From: an uncultured Alphaproteobacteria bacterium
Lineage (GTDB): Bacteria > Pseudomonadota > Alphaproteobacteria > UBA7985
NCBI GenBank assembly: GCA_905479265.1
Contig: CAJQLX010000005.1
Coordinates: 1 to 56,095 of the forward strand
Length of the DNA stretch: 56,095 nt
Direction: 5' to 3'
The position numbers and the translations under genes are program-made. The first letter of the stretch is position 1; every line of letters starts with the position of its first letter. Below the pieces are notes generated by a model. That model ran no database searches. It saw only the letters and a list, made by a program, of their open reading frames with translations, and was not told the DNA's origin. Shown in pieces: positions 45,720 through 53,912 of the stretch.

Positions 45720-46214
45720 ATGGAAATGACCGGATCGTCACGATTGAAAGCAGACCGGGACACGGTTTGGGCCGCGCTCAATAACCCCGAGGTGCTGCAA
45801 GCTTGCATTCCCGGTTGTGAGAGTTTCGAGTCCACCGGCGAGAACGCGTTTGCCGCCGAAGTTGGCGCGAAAATCGGACCGGTCAAAGCCAAGTTCAAAG
45901 GCAATGTGGAATTGGTCGATATCGTTCCTTCTGAATCCTACCGCTTGGTCGGCGAAGGCACAGGCGGTGCTGCTGGCTTTGCTAAGGGTGGCGCCACCGT
46001 GCATCTGACGGACATCGACGGCGGCACCGAACTCGCTTACGAGGTCAGCGCCAACATGGGCGGAAAAATCGCTCAATTGGGCGCACGGTTGATGACCAAC
46101 ACGGCCAAGAAGTACGCGGACAAGTTCTTTGACGCTTTTGCCGAACAAGTCGGCGGTAAGCTCGATGATGAAGACGACACCGCCGCTGACGGTGAAGGCG
46201 AGAACGCAGCATGA
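45720..46214 (+). CDS. coxG: CoxG-family SRPBCC protein
   Basis: The 164-residue product has the CoxG pattern: VWAALNNPEVLQACIPGCES near the N-terminus, KFKGNVELVD and VSANMGGKIAQLGARL. The fold binds hydrophobic ligands; in CO dehydrogenase it is linked to membrane association. It ends with an acidic tail. GGGAAGGAAACAGC precedes the ATG. It is the first gene of the accessory operon, divergent from coxL by 164 bp. Confidence 0.92.
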   Translation: MEMTGSSRLKADRDTVWAALNNPEVLQACIPGCESFESTGENAFAAEVGAKIGPVKAKFKGNVELVDIVPSESYRLVGEGTGGAAGFAKGGATVHLTDIDGGTELAYEVSANMGGKIAQLGARLMTNTAKKYADKFFDAFAEQVGGKLDDEDDTAADGEGENAA

Positions 46215-46260
46215 TGCCGCTGCTCACCCGGCGCGAGCCTTGCGGACGGGGCGTCGATCT

Positions 46261-47220
46261 GTGAGCAACGCCCCGCACCCGAACCCGGAACCGAACCCGC
46301 ACTCGGAACCAAACCCGGCCGCCTTTTCGGGCGATGTCTTTCCCTCCGTCCCCGCCGCGCAAAGCGCGCTGGCCGATACCGGCTACATCGCCAACACTGA
46401 GCTTGCGACGGCCATCCACCTCGCCATGAAACTCACCCGGCCTCTGTTTTTGGAGGGCGAGGCGGGAACCGGTAAAACGGCCATTGCCCAGGCGTTGGCA
46501 CAGGCGCTCGACCTGCCGCTTGTGCGGTTGCAGTGTTACGAGGGCTTGGACCAGGCCGCCGCGCTCTATGATTGGAACGTTGCCGCGCAGTTGCTGGAGC
46601 TCAAGCGCGACACCGGCGCGGATTTGTACGACGAGCGGTTCTTGCTCGCTCGTCCCCTGCTGCAGGCTCTGCGGCACCCAAGCGGGAAGCGTGCAGTGTT
46701 GCTGATCGACGAGATCGACCGCGCCGATGCCGCGTTTGAAGCGTTCCTGTTGGAGCTTTTGTCAGACTGGCAAATCACCGTGCCGGAGCTGGGAACGATC
46801 GAAGCCACTCAGCCGCCAATCACCATTTTGACCGCCAACGGCACCCGTGAAATCCACGACGCGCTCAAGCGCCGCTGCTTCTATGCCTACGTCGAGTTTC
46901 CCTCGCGAACCTTGGAATTGGACATCCTGCGGACCCGACTGCCACAGGTGCCCGCGCAGCTATCCGGCCAAGTCGTCGATTTCGTCCAAGCGCTGCGGAA
47001 CGAAGGCGTCTTCAAAGCTCCCGGCGTGGCTGAAACGCTCGATTGGGCCCGGGCACTCGTCGCCCTTGATGCCGCGGTTCTCGATCCCACAATCGTTGAT
47101 GCCACCCTTGGCGCTGTCTTGAAGTATCAGGACGATCTAGCCGCCATTCGGGGCGAGCGGGCGCGGGCCATTCTGAACGACCTCAGCGGGCTGCAGCGCG
47201 ATGCGCAAGTGTTGTTCTAG
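46261..47220 (+). CDS. coxD: MoxR-family AAA+ ATPase (CoxD-like)
   Basis: The 319-residue product has Walker A GEAGTGKT (66-73), Walker B LLIDEIDRAD (147-156), and the MoxR block ITILTANGTREIHDALKRRC. CoxD proteins help insert sulfur and copper in CO dehydrogenase, with a VWA partner, here the next gene. The start is GTG at 46261; the first 20 residues are a Pro/Asn/Glu repeat (PNPEPNP). A longer frame upstream overlaps coxG and is not used. Confidence 0.9.
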   Translation: MSNAPHPNPEPNPHSEPNPAAFSGDVFPSVPAAQSALADTGYIANTELATAIHLAMKLTRPLFLEGEAGTGKTAIAQALAQALDLPLVRLQCYEGLDQAAALYDWNVAAQLLELKRDTGADLYDERFLLARPLLQALRHPSGKRAVLLIDEIDRADAAFEAFLLELLSDWQITVPELGTIEATQPPITILTANGTREIHDALKRRCFYAYVEFPSRTLELDILRTRLPQVPAQLSGQVVDFVQALRNEGVFKAPGVAETLDWARALVALDAAVLDPTIVDATLGAVLKYQDDLAAIRGERARAILNDLSGLQRDAQVLF

Positions 47221-47238
47221 TCCGGGACGCGGTGGATC

Positions 47239-48405
47239 GTGACCTCTGATACCACCAACGTCAAAGCCGGTCACCTTGCTGACAATATCGCCGGGTTCGC
47301 CGATTTGCTGCGTCGGTCAGGCATGGCTTTGGGCTTTGACAGCGCTGGTTTGGCGGCGGAAGCACTGGCAACGGTGGATATGACCGACCGGCGTCAAGCC
47401 AAGGCGGCGCTGAGTGCGGCTTTGGTTAAAAACCGTCGAGATCGCGCGCTGTTCAGCGCTGCCTTTGCCCTGTTTTGGCGTGAGCCAACGAGCGGTTTCA
47501 CCGCCGAGGCGGACGACAGCGACCACGCACCCGACGTCCCCGAACGCGAAGATTTGCCAAAAGCGCTTGAGGACGCCTTGCGGGCCAATCAGCCGCAAAC
47601 CGACGTTGGCCAAACCGTGGAGGTCCAACACCAAGCAACCCACGCGACCAAGACCGAACGCTTGCAGACCCTCGATTTTGCCGCCATGTCAGCGGAAGAA
47701 ACGGCCCAAGCAGAAGCCCTGATCCGGCGCTTCGCCACGTCGCTCAAGCCCCGCCCCACGCGGCGGTTCAAGCGCGCAAGTGCGGGCCGCATCGATCTTT
47801 CCGCGAGCCTAAAGAGCATGCCGCGCACAGCGGGCGAGCTGCAGCGTCTTTATCGGCGGCAGCGTCAGCGGCGGCCGGATCCCTTGGTGATTATTGCCGA
47901 CGTATCGGGGTCGATGGACGCCTACACGCGCCCGGCGCTGATTTTCGCACACGCTTTGGCACAGCGCCTGGAAAGCCCAGTGGAGACCTTTGTTTTCGCC
48001 ACGCGCCTCACGTCAATCACCCGTGACCTGCGCCGCAAAGACCCAGACAAAGCCATGAAATCCGCCATTGACCGGGTGACGGACTGGTCTGGTGGGACGC
48101 GGTTGGGGGAAATCCTTGCCGCGTTCAACCGCCGCCATCTGCGCCGCGTTTTGTCCAGCGGCGGGACGTGTTTGCTCATCACCGATGGCTTGGAGCGGGG
48201 CGACACCAGCCTGTTAGCCTCTGAAGCCCACCGGCTTTCCCGGTTTTCGCGTCTGTGGTGGCTTAACCCCTTGATGCGGTTTGACCAATACGCGCCCTCT
48301 GCACGCGGCGCTGCTATTTTGGAACGTTGCGCAGAGCGTCGCGTGTCTGTTCATTCTCTCGACTCTCTGGCGGCAATAGGTGAAGCTCTCACCGAGCTTC
48401 GATAG
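47239..48405 (+). CDS. coxE: CoxE-like VWA-domain protein
   Basis: The 388-residue product has a C-terminal VWA domain with the metal site IIADVSGSMDAYTRP and SGGTRLGEILAAFN, and an N-terminal helical domain. CoxE partners with the MoxR ATPase in CO-dehydrogenase maturation; MoxR and VWA genes are typically adjacent, as here. The start is GTG at 47239, 18 bp after coxD. The VWA domain type matches CoxE (COG3552-like). Confidence 0.9.
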   Translation: MTSDTTNVKAGHLADNIAGFADLLRRSGMALGFDSAGLAAEALATVDMTDRRQAKAALSAALVKNRRDRALFSAAFALFWREPTSGFTAEADDSDHAPDVPEREDLPKALEDALRANQPQTDVGQTVEVQHQATHATKTERLQTLDFAAMSAEETAQAEALIRRFATSLKPRPTRRFKRASAGRIDLSASLKSMPRTAGELQRLYRRQRQRRPDPLVIIADVSGSMDAYTRPALIFAHALAQRLESPVETFVFATRLTSITRDLRRKDPDKAMKSAIDRVTDWSGGTRLGEILAAFNRRHLRRVLSSGGTCLLITDGLERGDTSLLASEAHRLSRFSRLWWLNPLMRFDQYAPSARGAAILERCAERRVSVHSLDSLAAIGEALTELR

Positions 48406-48490
48406 CGCGACCCACCCATTTCACCCACCAAATCCATCCACCGAAACCAATCACCGAATCAACCTGAAAATCGGCCAAAGGCACAATCGA

Positions 48491-49393
48491 ATGAGTGAAA
48501 ATCTCGACGTTCTGGAAGCGCTCAAACAGTGGGAAATTGACGGCAAAAACGCGGTCTTGGCGACTGTTGTCTCCGCTTGGGGCTCCGCGCCGCGTCGTCC
48601 GGGTTCGCAAATGGCCATCCGCGAAGATGGGCACATCGTGGGCAGCGTGTCGGGTGGCTGTGTCGAAGGCGATGTGATTGCCCAAGCGCTGGAAATCATG
48701 GACCGCGACGGCTCCGACCCCGCCGCCGTGGTGCGGCAGGCGGATTACGGGGTCAGCGACGCGAGTGCTTGGGCCGTGGGTTTGGCCTGTGGTGGGAAAA
48801 TCAGGGTACATTTGCACCAACCAGCCCCCGGTTTCGCCGCCCAAACCCTGCGCACCATGGCCGACACGGGCATCGCTGAAGTGGCGCTGGACGTCGGTGA
48901 GGCCGAAGCCGTCCAAGTCACCTACGCCGCGCCCTTGCGCTTGTTGATTCTGGGCGGTGTCCACATTGCTCAAGCGTTGGTCGCACTGGCCCCAACGGTG
49001 GGATTAAGCCCGACCATCATTGATCCACGCGGTGGCTTTGCCAGTCCTGAGCGCTTCCCCGGTATTCCGCTGGTGACACAATGGCCCGACGAGGCTGTTG
49101 CGGCCTTTGGCATCGACGCCCGAACCGCCGTGGTCGCCCTGACCCATGACGAAAAACTCGACGACCCCGCCTTAATCGCAGCCTTTGCGTCCAAGGCGTT
49201 CTACATCGGCGCGCTAGGCTCACGACGGACTCAGAGCCAGCGGCGCGAGCGCATGTTGAACGCAGGGATCCGTGACGCGGACTATCACCGGCTCTATGGC
49301 CCCATCGGTCTGGACATCGGTGCTGCCAATCCGCCGGAAATTGCGCTGGCCATCCTCGCCCAGATTATCGCAGCGCTGCGGGGTAAGGCGTGA
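48491..49393 (+). CDS. XdhC/CoxI-family maturation protein
   Basis: XdhC-family proteins bind molybdenum cofactor and help sulfurate and insert it into xanthine-dehydrogenase-type enzymes. The 300-residue product carries both parts: an N-terminal domain (APRRPGSQMAIREDGHIVGS, GSVSGGCVEGDVI) and a C-terminal Rossmann domain (LLILGGVHIAQALVAL, FYIGALGSRRT). The ATG at 48491 starts this domain; the upstream frame has no family sequence. It overlaps the mocA start by 4 nt. Confidence 0.93.
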   Translation: MSENLDVLEALKQWEIDGKNAVLATVVSAWGSAPRRPGSQMAIREDGHIVGSVSGGCVEGDVIAQALEIMDRDGSDPAAVVRQADYGVSDASAWAVGLACGGKIRVHLHQPAPGFAAQTLRTMADTGIAEVALDVGEAEAVQVTYAAPLRLLILGGVHIAQALVALAPTVGLSPTIIDPRGGFASPERFPGIPLVTQWPDEAVAAFGIDARTAVVALTHDEKLDDPALIAAFASKAFYIGALGSRRTQSQRRERMLNAGIRDADYHRLYGPIGLDIGAANPPEIALAILAQIIAALRGKA

Positions 49394-49968
49394 GCCTGAC
49401 GACATTGGTACTCGCAGCCGGGCAGGGCCGTCGCTTTGGCGCAAAATCCAAGCTGTTGGCGTCTTTGGGCGGACGAGCGGTTTTGGGGCACGTTTTTGAC
49501 CGGTTGGCCGAGGCGGGCTTGAAAACCGGCTTTGTGGCTTTGCCTGATGATAGTCGATTTTCGGCACTAAAAGCCCTTGTGCCCGCCGATTTTACTGCCG
49601 TTGAGATCGACCAAGGGACGGTGGGAATGGGCCGAAGTTTGTCCGCGATTGCGCAAAAAGTGCCCGCTGGCAACGCGGTCTTGCTGGTTTTGGGGGACCA
49701 GCCGCTGTTGACGCGCACGGCGCTCCACGCCCTGATCGCCCACCAATCCGGCACCCGCATTGCGCGCTTGACCCACGCAGGAACAGCCGGGCATCCCGTG
49801 CTGTTTCCTGCGCGCCTGGTCGGTGAGCTAACAGCCCTGACCGGGGACCAAGGCCCACGGCATTTGATCAAGCAATACGGCTACGAGCCGGTGGAGGTCG
49901 ACGACCCGATGGTTCTGTGCGACGTCGATACCCCCGAAGCCCTTGAACGTTTGCAGGCCTATGCTTGA
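49390..49968 (+). CDS. mocA: MocA-like molybdenum cofactor cytidylyltransferase
   Basis: The 192-residue product is a MobA-like nucleotidyltransferase with the loop LAAGQGRRFGAKSKLL at the N-terminus, VLLVLGDQPLL, and the stretch GTAGHPVLFPARL. It likely makes molybdopterin cytosine dinucleotide, the cofactor form used by CoxL-type enzymes. The start GTG overlaps the previous stop as GTGA, so translation is coupled. The next gene overlaps its end by 8 nt. Confidence 0.88.
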   Translation: MSLTTLVLAAGQGRRFGAKSKLLASLGGRAVLGHVFDRLAEAGLKTGFVALPDDSRFSALKALVPADFTAVEIDQGTVGMGRSLSAIAQKVPAGNAVLLVLGDQPLLTRTALHALIAHQSGTRIARLTHAGTAGHPVLFPARLVGELTALTGDQGPRHLIKQYGYEPVEVDDPMVLCDVDTPEALERLQAYA

Positions 49969-50761
49969 TTTTGTCTTTCTCGATTTGCCCGGCCCCGTTT
50001 GGCTGATCGCTGTGCTTGCCGTGACCTCCATGGGTATCTCCAAGGGCGGTTTTGGGTCTGGCATGAACGTCATTTCAACACCGCTGTTGGCTTTGTTTAT
50101 CGAGCCCGTGCTCGCCGCTGCGATTATGCTGCCTTTGTTGATTGTCATGGACGCGCTGGGGAACCGGGCTTATTGGCGGCGCTGGCATTTACCAACCGTC
50201 CGATCGCTGGTTTTGCCCATGTTGGCCGGGGTTGTGGTTGGCATTGTGCTGTTCACCATGGTTGACCCCAACTGGCTGCGCATCCTGCTGGCCTTGGTGG
50301 CGTTCTATGTGCTGTTTGACCGCTGGGGCATTTCTCGCGCGCTGGGGCTGTCGGCAAAGAAAGCGCGACAGGATACGCCGACGCCGGGCGGGATTATCGC
50401 ATGGATCCTCGGCGGACTGCTGGGGATCACCAGCACAATTGCCCATGCTGGCGGCGCTGCTGGATCAGCGTATTTGCTGCGGTTCAACTTCGATAAAACG
50501 ACGTTTCAGGCAACAACGATCCTCACATTTACCATCGTCAATCTGATGAAGTTGCCGTTTTACATTGCGATTGGCTCGATCCCACTGAGCACGCTGACCC
50601 TGTCCGCCGTTCTGCTGCCTGTGGCCGTGGTGGCGATGTTGCTCGGGGTGGTGTTGCACCGAATTATGCCCGAACGCCCTTTCTTCATCCTGATGGAAGT
50701 CGCGCTGTTCGTGACGGCTTCAAAGCTGATGTGGGACGGCGTCACTGGGTTGCTGAACTGA
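49961..50761 (+). CDS. TauE/SafE-family membrane transporter
   Basis: The 266-residue membrane protein has seven to eight hydrophobic helices with SKGGFGSGMNVISTPLLALF, a TauE/SafE (sulfite exporter-like) signature. It overlaps mocA by 8 nt and is the last gene of the Cox accessory operon. Such transporters are frequent in molybdoenzyme clusters, where they may move a sulfur or carbon-containing anion. The substrate cannot be told. Confidence 0.88.
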   Translation: MLDFVFLDLPGPVWLIAVLAVTSMGISKGGFGSGMNVISTPLLALFIEPVLAAAIMLPLLIVMDALGNRAYWRRWHLPTVRSLVLPMLAGVVVGIVLFTMVDPNWLRILLALVAFYVLFDRWGISRALGLSAKKARQDTPTPGGIIAWILGGLLGITSTIAHAGGAAGSAYLLRFNFDKTTFQATTILTFTIVNLMKLPFYIAIGSIPLSTLTLSAVLLPVAVVAMLLGVVLHRIMPERPFFILMEVALFVTASKLMWDGVTGLLN

Positions 50762-50837
50762 TTTCATGTCAGTTTGAGAATTGTGTTACACAGGGATCGG
50801 ACTGTCGCCGATCGACAGGATGGAGGAGGGCGGGCCT

Positions 50838-51545
50838 TTGAGCTCACAAGACGACACCGGCAAGCCTTGGGTTTTCCCCTTGGATGCGGACCCCGAAACA
50901 ATGGAAGATTTAGACGGGATCAATCGCTTCCCCAAGGAAATCCCCATCAAGCCCGGCTTCCGCCCGTTTCGCTTTATCGGCGTTTGGGGCATGAAGTTCA
51001 TGGGGTGGCGAGCCGTGGGAACATTGCCAGAGCGTCAGAAGTTCATGGTGATCCTGATTCCCCACACCTCAAGCGTGGATTTCCTGCTCGCCATTTGGAT
51101 CTTCCTGATGTTCCGCGTGGACATGCGGTACATGATCAAAGCCGAGGTCTTTAAGTTCGGGTTTGGTCGGTTCCTGCGGTGGACTGGGGCCATTCCGATT
51201 GTGCGGAAGAAATCGCACGGGCACGTTGACGCCGCGATCGAGGCCTTCCGCGCCGCCGGCGACCGCGTCATTCTGGGCATCGCGCCCGAAGGCACTCGAT
51301 CCCCCACGCCCACGCTCAAAAAAGGCTTTTACCACATCGCCAAGGGGGCCGATGTTCCGATCCTGTTGGTGACCATGCACTACGATAAAAAGCTCGTACA
51401 GTTTGGCCCCACCATCCGTTCTGATCGTCCGTGGGAAGAGGTCGAAGCCGACCTTGAAGTCTTCGCTGGAAACGTCTCTGGGCGCGAGCGGGGGTATCTT
51501 GATCGGGTGGAAAAAGGCTGGATTCATCTGCGCAAGAAGCCCTAA
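50838..51545 (+). CDS. PlsC-like acyltransferase
   Basis: The 235-residue product has the acyltransferase motifs HTSSVD (the HxxxxD site) and APEGTRSP, with an adjacent hydrophobic stretch DFLLAIWIFLMFR. These enzymes acylate lysophospholipids or related acceptors at the inner membrane. I use TTG at 50838, well spaced after GGAGGAGGG; ATG at 50820 is an alternative that would add six residues. A terminator follows. Confidence 0.85.
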   Translation: MSSQDDTGKPWVFPLDADPETMEDLDGINRFPKEIPIKPGFRPFRFIGVWGMKFMGWRAVGTLPERQKFMVILIPHTSSVDFLLAIWIFLMFRVDMRYMIKAEVFKFGFGRFLRWTGAIPIVRKKSHGHVDAAIEAFRAAGDRVILGIAPEGTRSPTPTLKKGFYHIAKGADVPILLVTMHYDKKLVQFGPTIRSDRPWEEVEADLEVFAGNVSGRERGYLDRVEKGWIHLRKKP

Positions 51546-51591
51546 TCGTGGTCAGAGGCGCTTGACGCTGGCGACAAGCTCACTAGGTTCG

Positions 51592-51626
51592 AACAGGCGC
51601 TGGATAGACCGGCGCCTGTTTTTTTG
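51592..51626 (+). terminator. Intrinsic terminator after the PlsC-like gene
   Basis: AACAGGCGC and GCGCCTGTT are perfect 9-bp inverted repeats around the loop TGGATAGACCG, followed by a T-run. The nadM-type gene begins 26 bp after it. Confidence 0.9.
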
Positions 51627-51651
51627 TGCCTGCAAGGAGCTTGTTGGGCTT

Positions 51652-52758
51652 ATGTCGATTGATCGAACTGGCGCTGGGTTCAGCGCTGATGTTGCTGTTT
51701 TTATTTTGCGGGCTCAGCCGTTTCATTTCGGCCATCGCGCCGTGATTGAACAAGCCTTAGCGCAGGCGAAACACGTCCTGCTGCTGCTTGGCTCATCCCA
51801 CCAACCCCGCTCGCCCCGTAACCCCTTCACGCACGAAGAGCGCGCCGCCATGATCCGCGCCAGCTTCAGCGCAGACGGTAACGCGCGCATCGAAATCGTG
51901 CCCCTGATGGACGTTCTCTATAACGATCCCGCGTGGATCACGAACATCCGCGTGGCCGTTGAGCGTGAAACCCGGCGGCTTGAGCCGGGCAACGGCAACC
52001 CATCGATTGCGCTCGTGGGGCATTCCAAGGACGAGAGCTCGTATTACCTGCGATTGTTCCCCGAGTGGCACAGCATCGATTGCGATAACTACCGCGGCAT
52101 CAACGCCACCGACTTGCGGCGTGCGATCTTTGACGCTGGCGGGGATATTTCCGACGATGAGTCCGCCGTCGTGCAGTATTTGCGATCGGTCACAACCGAC
52201 GCGGTGATCGAGCTGCTTCGCGGGTTGATGGTCAAGCGCGACGTTGTCGAGGTGGTCGAAGAAGACCGCTTTATTCAGAATTACAAGAAAGGCTGGGAAA
52301 ACTCGCCCTATCCGCCGACGTTCGTGACGGTTTCTGCGGTGGTTGTGCAGTCTGGTCACGTGTTGCTGGTCAAGCGCAAGACCCGCCCCGGCTTGGGGCA
52401 AATGGCCTTACCCGGCGGCTTTCTGCGCAGTGACGAGAGCCTAGAAGACGGTGCCATTCGCGAGCTGAAAGAAGACACCCGCCTGAAGGTTCCCGAACCG
52501 GTCCTGCGCGGATCCATCCGGGAAACCAAGGTGTTCGACTATCCAAAACGCTCCGCCCGAGGCCGCACCATTGCCCACGCGCATCTCATCCAACTGCGGG
52601 ATGACACGTCGCTGCCAAAGGTTCGCAGCGGTGATGAAGTGCCACAGGCCATGTGGGTGCCGTTCAACCAAATCGACCCCGAGCGCATGTTCGAAGACCA
52701 CTATCACATCATCCGATCGTTGATTGGGACGGCGTTCCGCGTGGAAATGGGGGGCTAA
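51652..52758 (+). CDS. nadM: Bifunctional NMN adenylyltransferase / Nudix hydrolase
   Basis: The 368-residue protein joins an N-terminal nucleotidylyltransferase (about 1-180, with QPFHFGH as a variant of the usual QPFHxGH and LVGHSKDESSYYLRLFPEW) to a C-terminal Nudix domain (about 215-340) whose box reads GGFLRSDESLEDGAIRELKED. The family makes NAD+ from NMN and ATP and can hydrolyse ADP-ribose, as known from the cyanobacterial and Francisella proteins. The Nudix box has Thr where a Gly is usual near its end. A terminator precedes it. Confidence 0.9.
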   Translation: MSIDRTGAGFSADVAVFILRAQPFHFGHRAVIEQALAQAKHVLLLLGSSHQPRSPRNPFTHEERAAMIRASFSADGNARIEIVPLMDVLYNDPAWITNIRVAVERETRRLEPGNGNPSIALVGHSKDESSYYLRLFPEWHSIDCDNYRGINATDLRRAIFDAGGDISDDESAVVQYLRSVTTDAVIELLRGLMVKRDVVEVVEEDRFIQNYKKGWENSPYPPTFVTVSAVVVQSGHVLLVKRKTRPGLGQMALPGGFLRSDESLEDGAIRELKEDTRLKVPEPVLRGSIRETKVFDYPKRSARGRTIAHAHLIQLRDDTSLPKVRSGDEVPQAMWVPFNQIDPERMFEDHYHIIRSLIGTAFRVEMGG

Positions 52759-52895
52759 TTTTACGCCCTCGGCGCGAAATTTGCTGCAATCCCTGCGGGG
52801 GTGATAACAAACAGTCACCCTCAACCAAAATGCGAAGCTGCGACGGGGAATTCCGTTGTGACCCGTATTGTATGTGTTAAGAACAATGCTCACGG

Positions 52896-53330
52896 ATGGG
52901 AACGACTAGAGATCTGATGGCCCTGCTAGATTTGACTGTCGAAAGCTCAATCGAAGAGCTGCAAGCGATTGCGAACCAGGTTGATGGCGTTGCAGAACAG
53001 CAGGGCTGGTCGCAGAAGACCGTCTTTGCCTTGCAAGTTGCCCTCGATGAATGGATCAGCAACGTCATCAAATACTCCTATAAGGAGCGTTCGGATCAGC
53101 CGATCCGTGTGGTCGTCAATGAAAACGAAGATGAACTGATCGCGTCCGTTGAAGACCTCGGCACCCCATTCGATCCCTCGTCCTCCGCCGTCCCCGCGAC
53201 CCTCGATGATACCTTGTCAGGAAAGCGCGAAGGGGGCATGGGCCTGTTTGTTATGCATCACCTGTTGAGCGATATTGCTTTCGAACGGGTGAATAACCGG
53301 AATATAGTAACGTTGCGAGTAAAGCTTTGA
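52896..53330 (+). CDS. rsbW: RsbW-type anti-sigma-factor serine kinase
   Basis: The 144-residue GHKL ATPase has the N-box DEWISNVIKYSY (Asn56), ASVEDLGTPFD (G1-like box, Asp87) and EGGMGLF (glycine-rich lid). RsbW proteins bind a sigma factor and phosphorylate an RsbV-type antagonist. The partner STAS gene is next, but no sigma factor or PP2C phosphatase is seen. ATG at 52917 is an alternative start. The 137-bp gap upstream contains an inverted repeat GGGTGA/TCACCC at 52799-52820. Confidence 0.9.
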   Translation: MGTTRDLMALLDLTVESSIEELQAIANQVDGVAEQQGWSQKTVFALQVALDEWISNVIKYSYKERSDQPIRVVVNENEDELIASVEDLGTPFDPSSSAVPATLDDTLSGKREGGMGLFVMHHLLSDIAFERVNNRNIVTLRVKL

Positions 53331-53417
53331 GCGGCCCCGCGACGCTTGGGCGAGCCCCGATGGCTCTGCCTTCCACTCCGATGCAGTTAACAGCTGCTGG
53401 AACCATTGGATAGAACC

Positions 53418-53750
53418 ATGGAACTGCTAGAAGCCATTCAGGACGGCGTGACCGTCATTTCGCCAAAGGGCAACATCAACCGCGCCACCAGCCCAGAGCT
53501 GCAAGGGCGTCTTTCGCCGTTGGTCGAAGAAGGCAAAGACGTGGTCGTTGACCTGTCAGAGGCCGCAACGGTGTCCTCTGCCGGATTGCGAGTCATGTTC
53601 ATTATTGCGAAAGCAGCGGGCGAAAAGGGCAAATTTGTCCTCGCATCACCGAATGAAATGGTCGCTGACATCCTGAACGTTACGGGATTTGCGAGCTTGA
53701 TCACCGTCAAAGACGACGTGGAATCCGCTATTTCCTTCATAAATTCCTAG
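53418..53750 (+). CDS. rsbV: RsbV-type STAS anti-anti-sigma factor
   Basis: The 110-residue STAS-domain product has the conserved core VVVDLSEAATVSSAGLRVM, with the phosphoacceptor serine at 53 or 54. Unphosphorylated, such proteins bind the RsbW kinase and release the sigma factor. I place the start at the ATG at 53418; TTG at 53406 is weaker. It follows rsbW by 87 bp, the reverse of the common rsbV-rsbW order. A hairpin lies after the stop. Confidence 0.9.
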   Translation: MELLEAIQDGVTVISPKGNINRATSPELQGRLSPLVEEGKDVVVDLSEAATVSSAGLRVMFIIAKAAGEKGKFVLASPNEMVADILNVTGFASLITVKDDVESAISFINS

Positions 53751-53761
53751 GCGAAGTACCA

Positions 53762-53798
53762 TAATATCGCCTTCGGTGAAGATTTTTCACCAATATTA
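53762..53798 (+). other. Hairpin after rsbV
   Basis: GGTGAA (53775) and TTCACC (53786) pair around GATTT. TAATAT (53762) and ATATTA (53793) can extend the stem across an asymmetric internal loop. No U-tract follows. It may mark the end of the rsbW-rsbV transcript. Confidence 0.45.
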
Positions 53799-53832
53799 AG
53801 GGTCTGCCTACAAAACGGCACACCTTTTGTAA

Positions 53833-53904
53833 CCTCAATTCCAAGCGCCGCCCATACGGGGCAAAAAGCGATTTAAGGCGCAGAAAAATATTTTGGAATT
53901 GAGG
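53833..53904 (+). promoter_or_regulatory. Nested inverted repeat leader that includes the Shine-Dalgarno sequence
   Basis: CCTCAATTCCAA (53833-53844) and TTGGAATTGAGG (53893-53904) are perfect 12-bp inverted repeats. Inside, GCGCC (53845-53849) pairs with GGCGC (53877-53881), and GCCC (53850-53853) with GGGC (53859-53862). The right arm ends in GAGG, 8 bp before the ATG at 53913, so the ribosome site would be hidden when the stem forms. It could be an RNA switch, a thermosensor or a repressor dyad. Confidence 0.6.
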
Positions 53905-53912
53905 ACTCTTTC

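Noticed and set aside
46264-46320. A tandem DNA repeat encoding PNPEPNP at the start of coxD
   Set aside because: It is a short low-complexity N-terminal stretch with few copies. It is recorded in the gene entry and is not a separate element.
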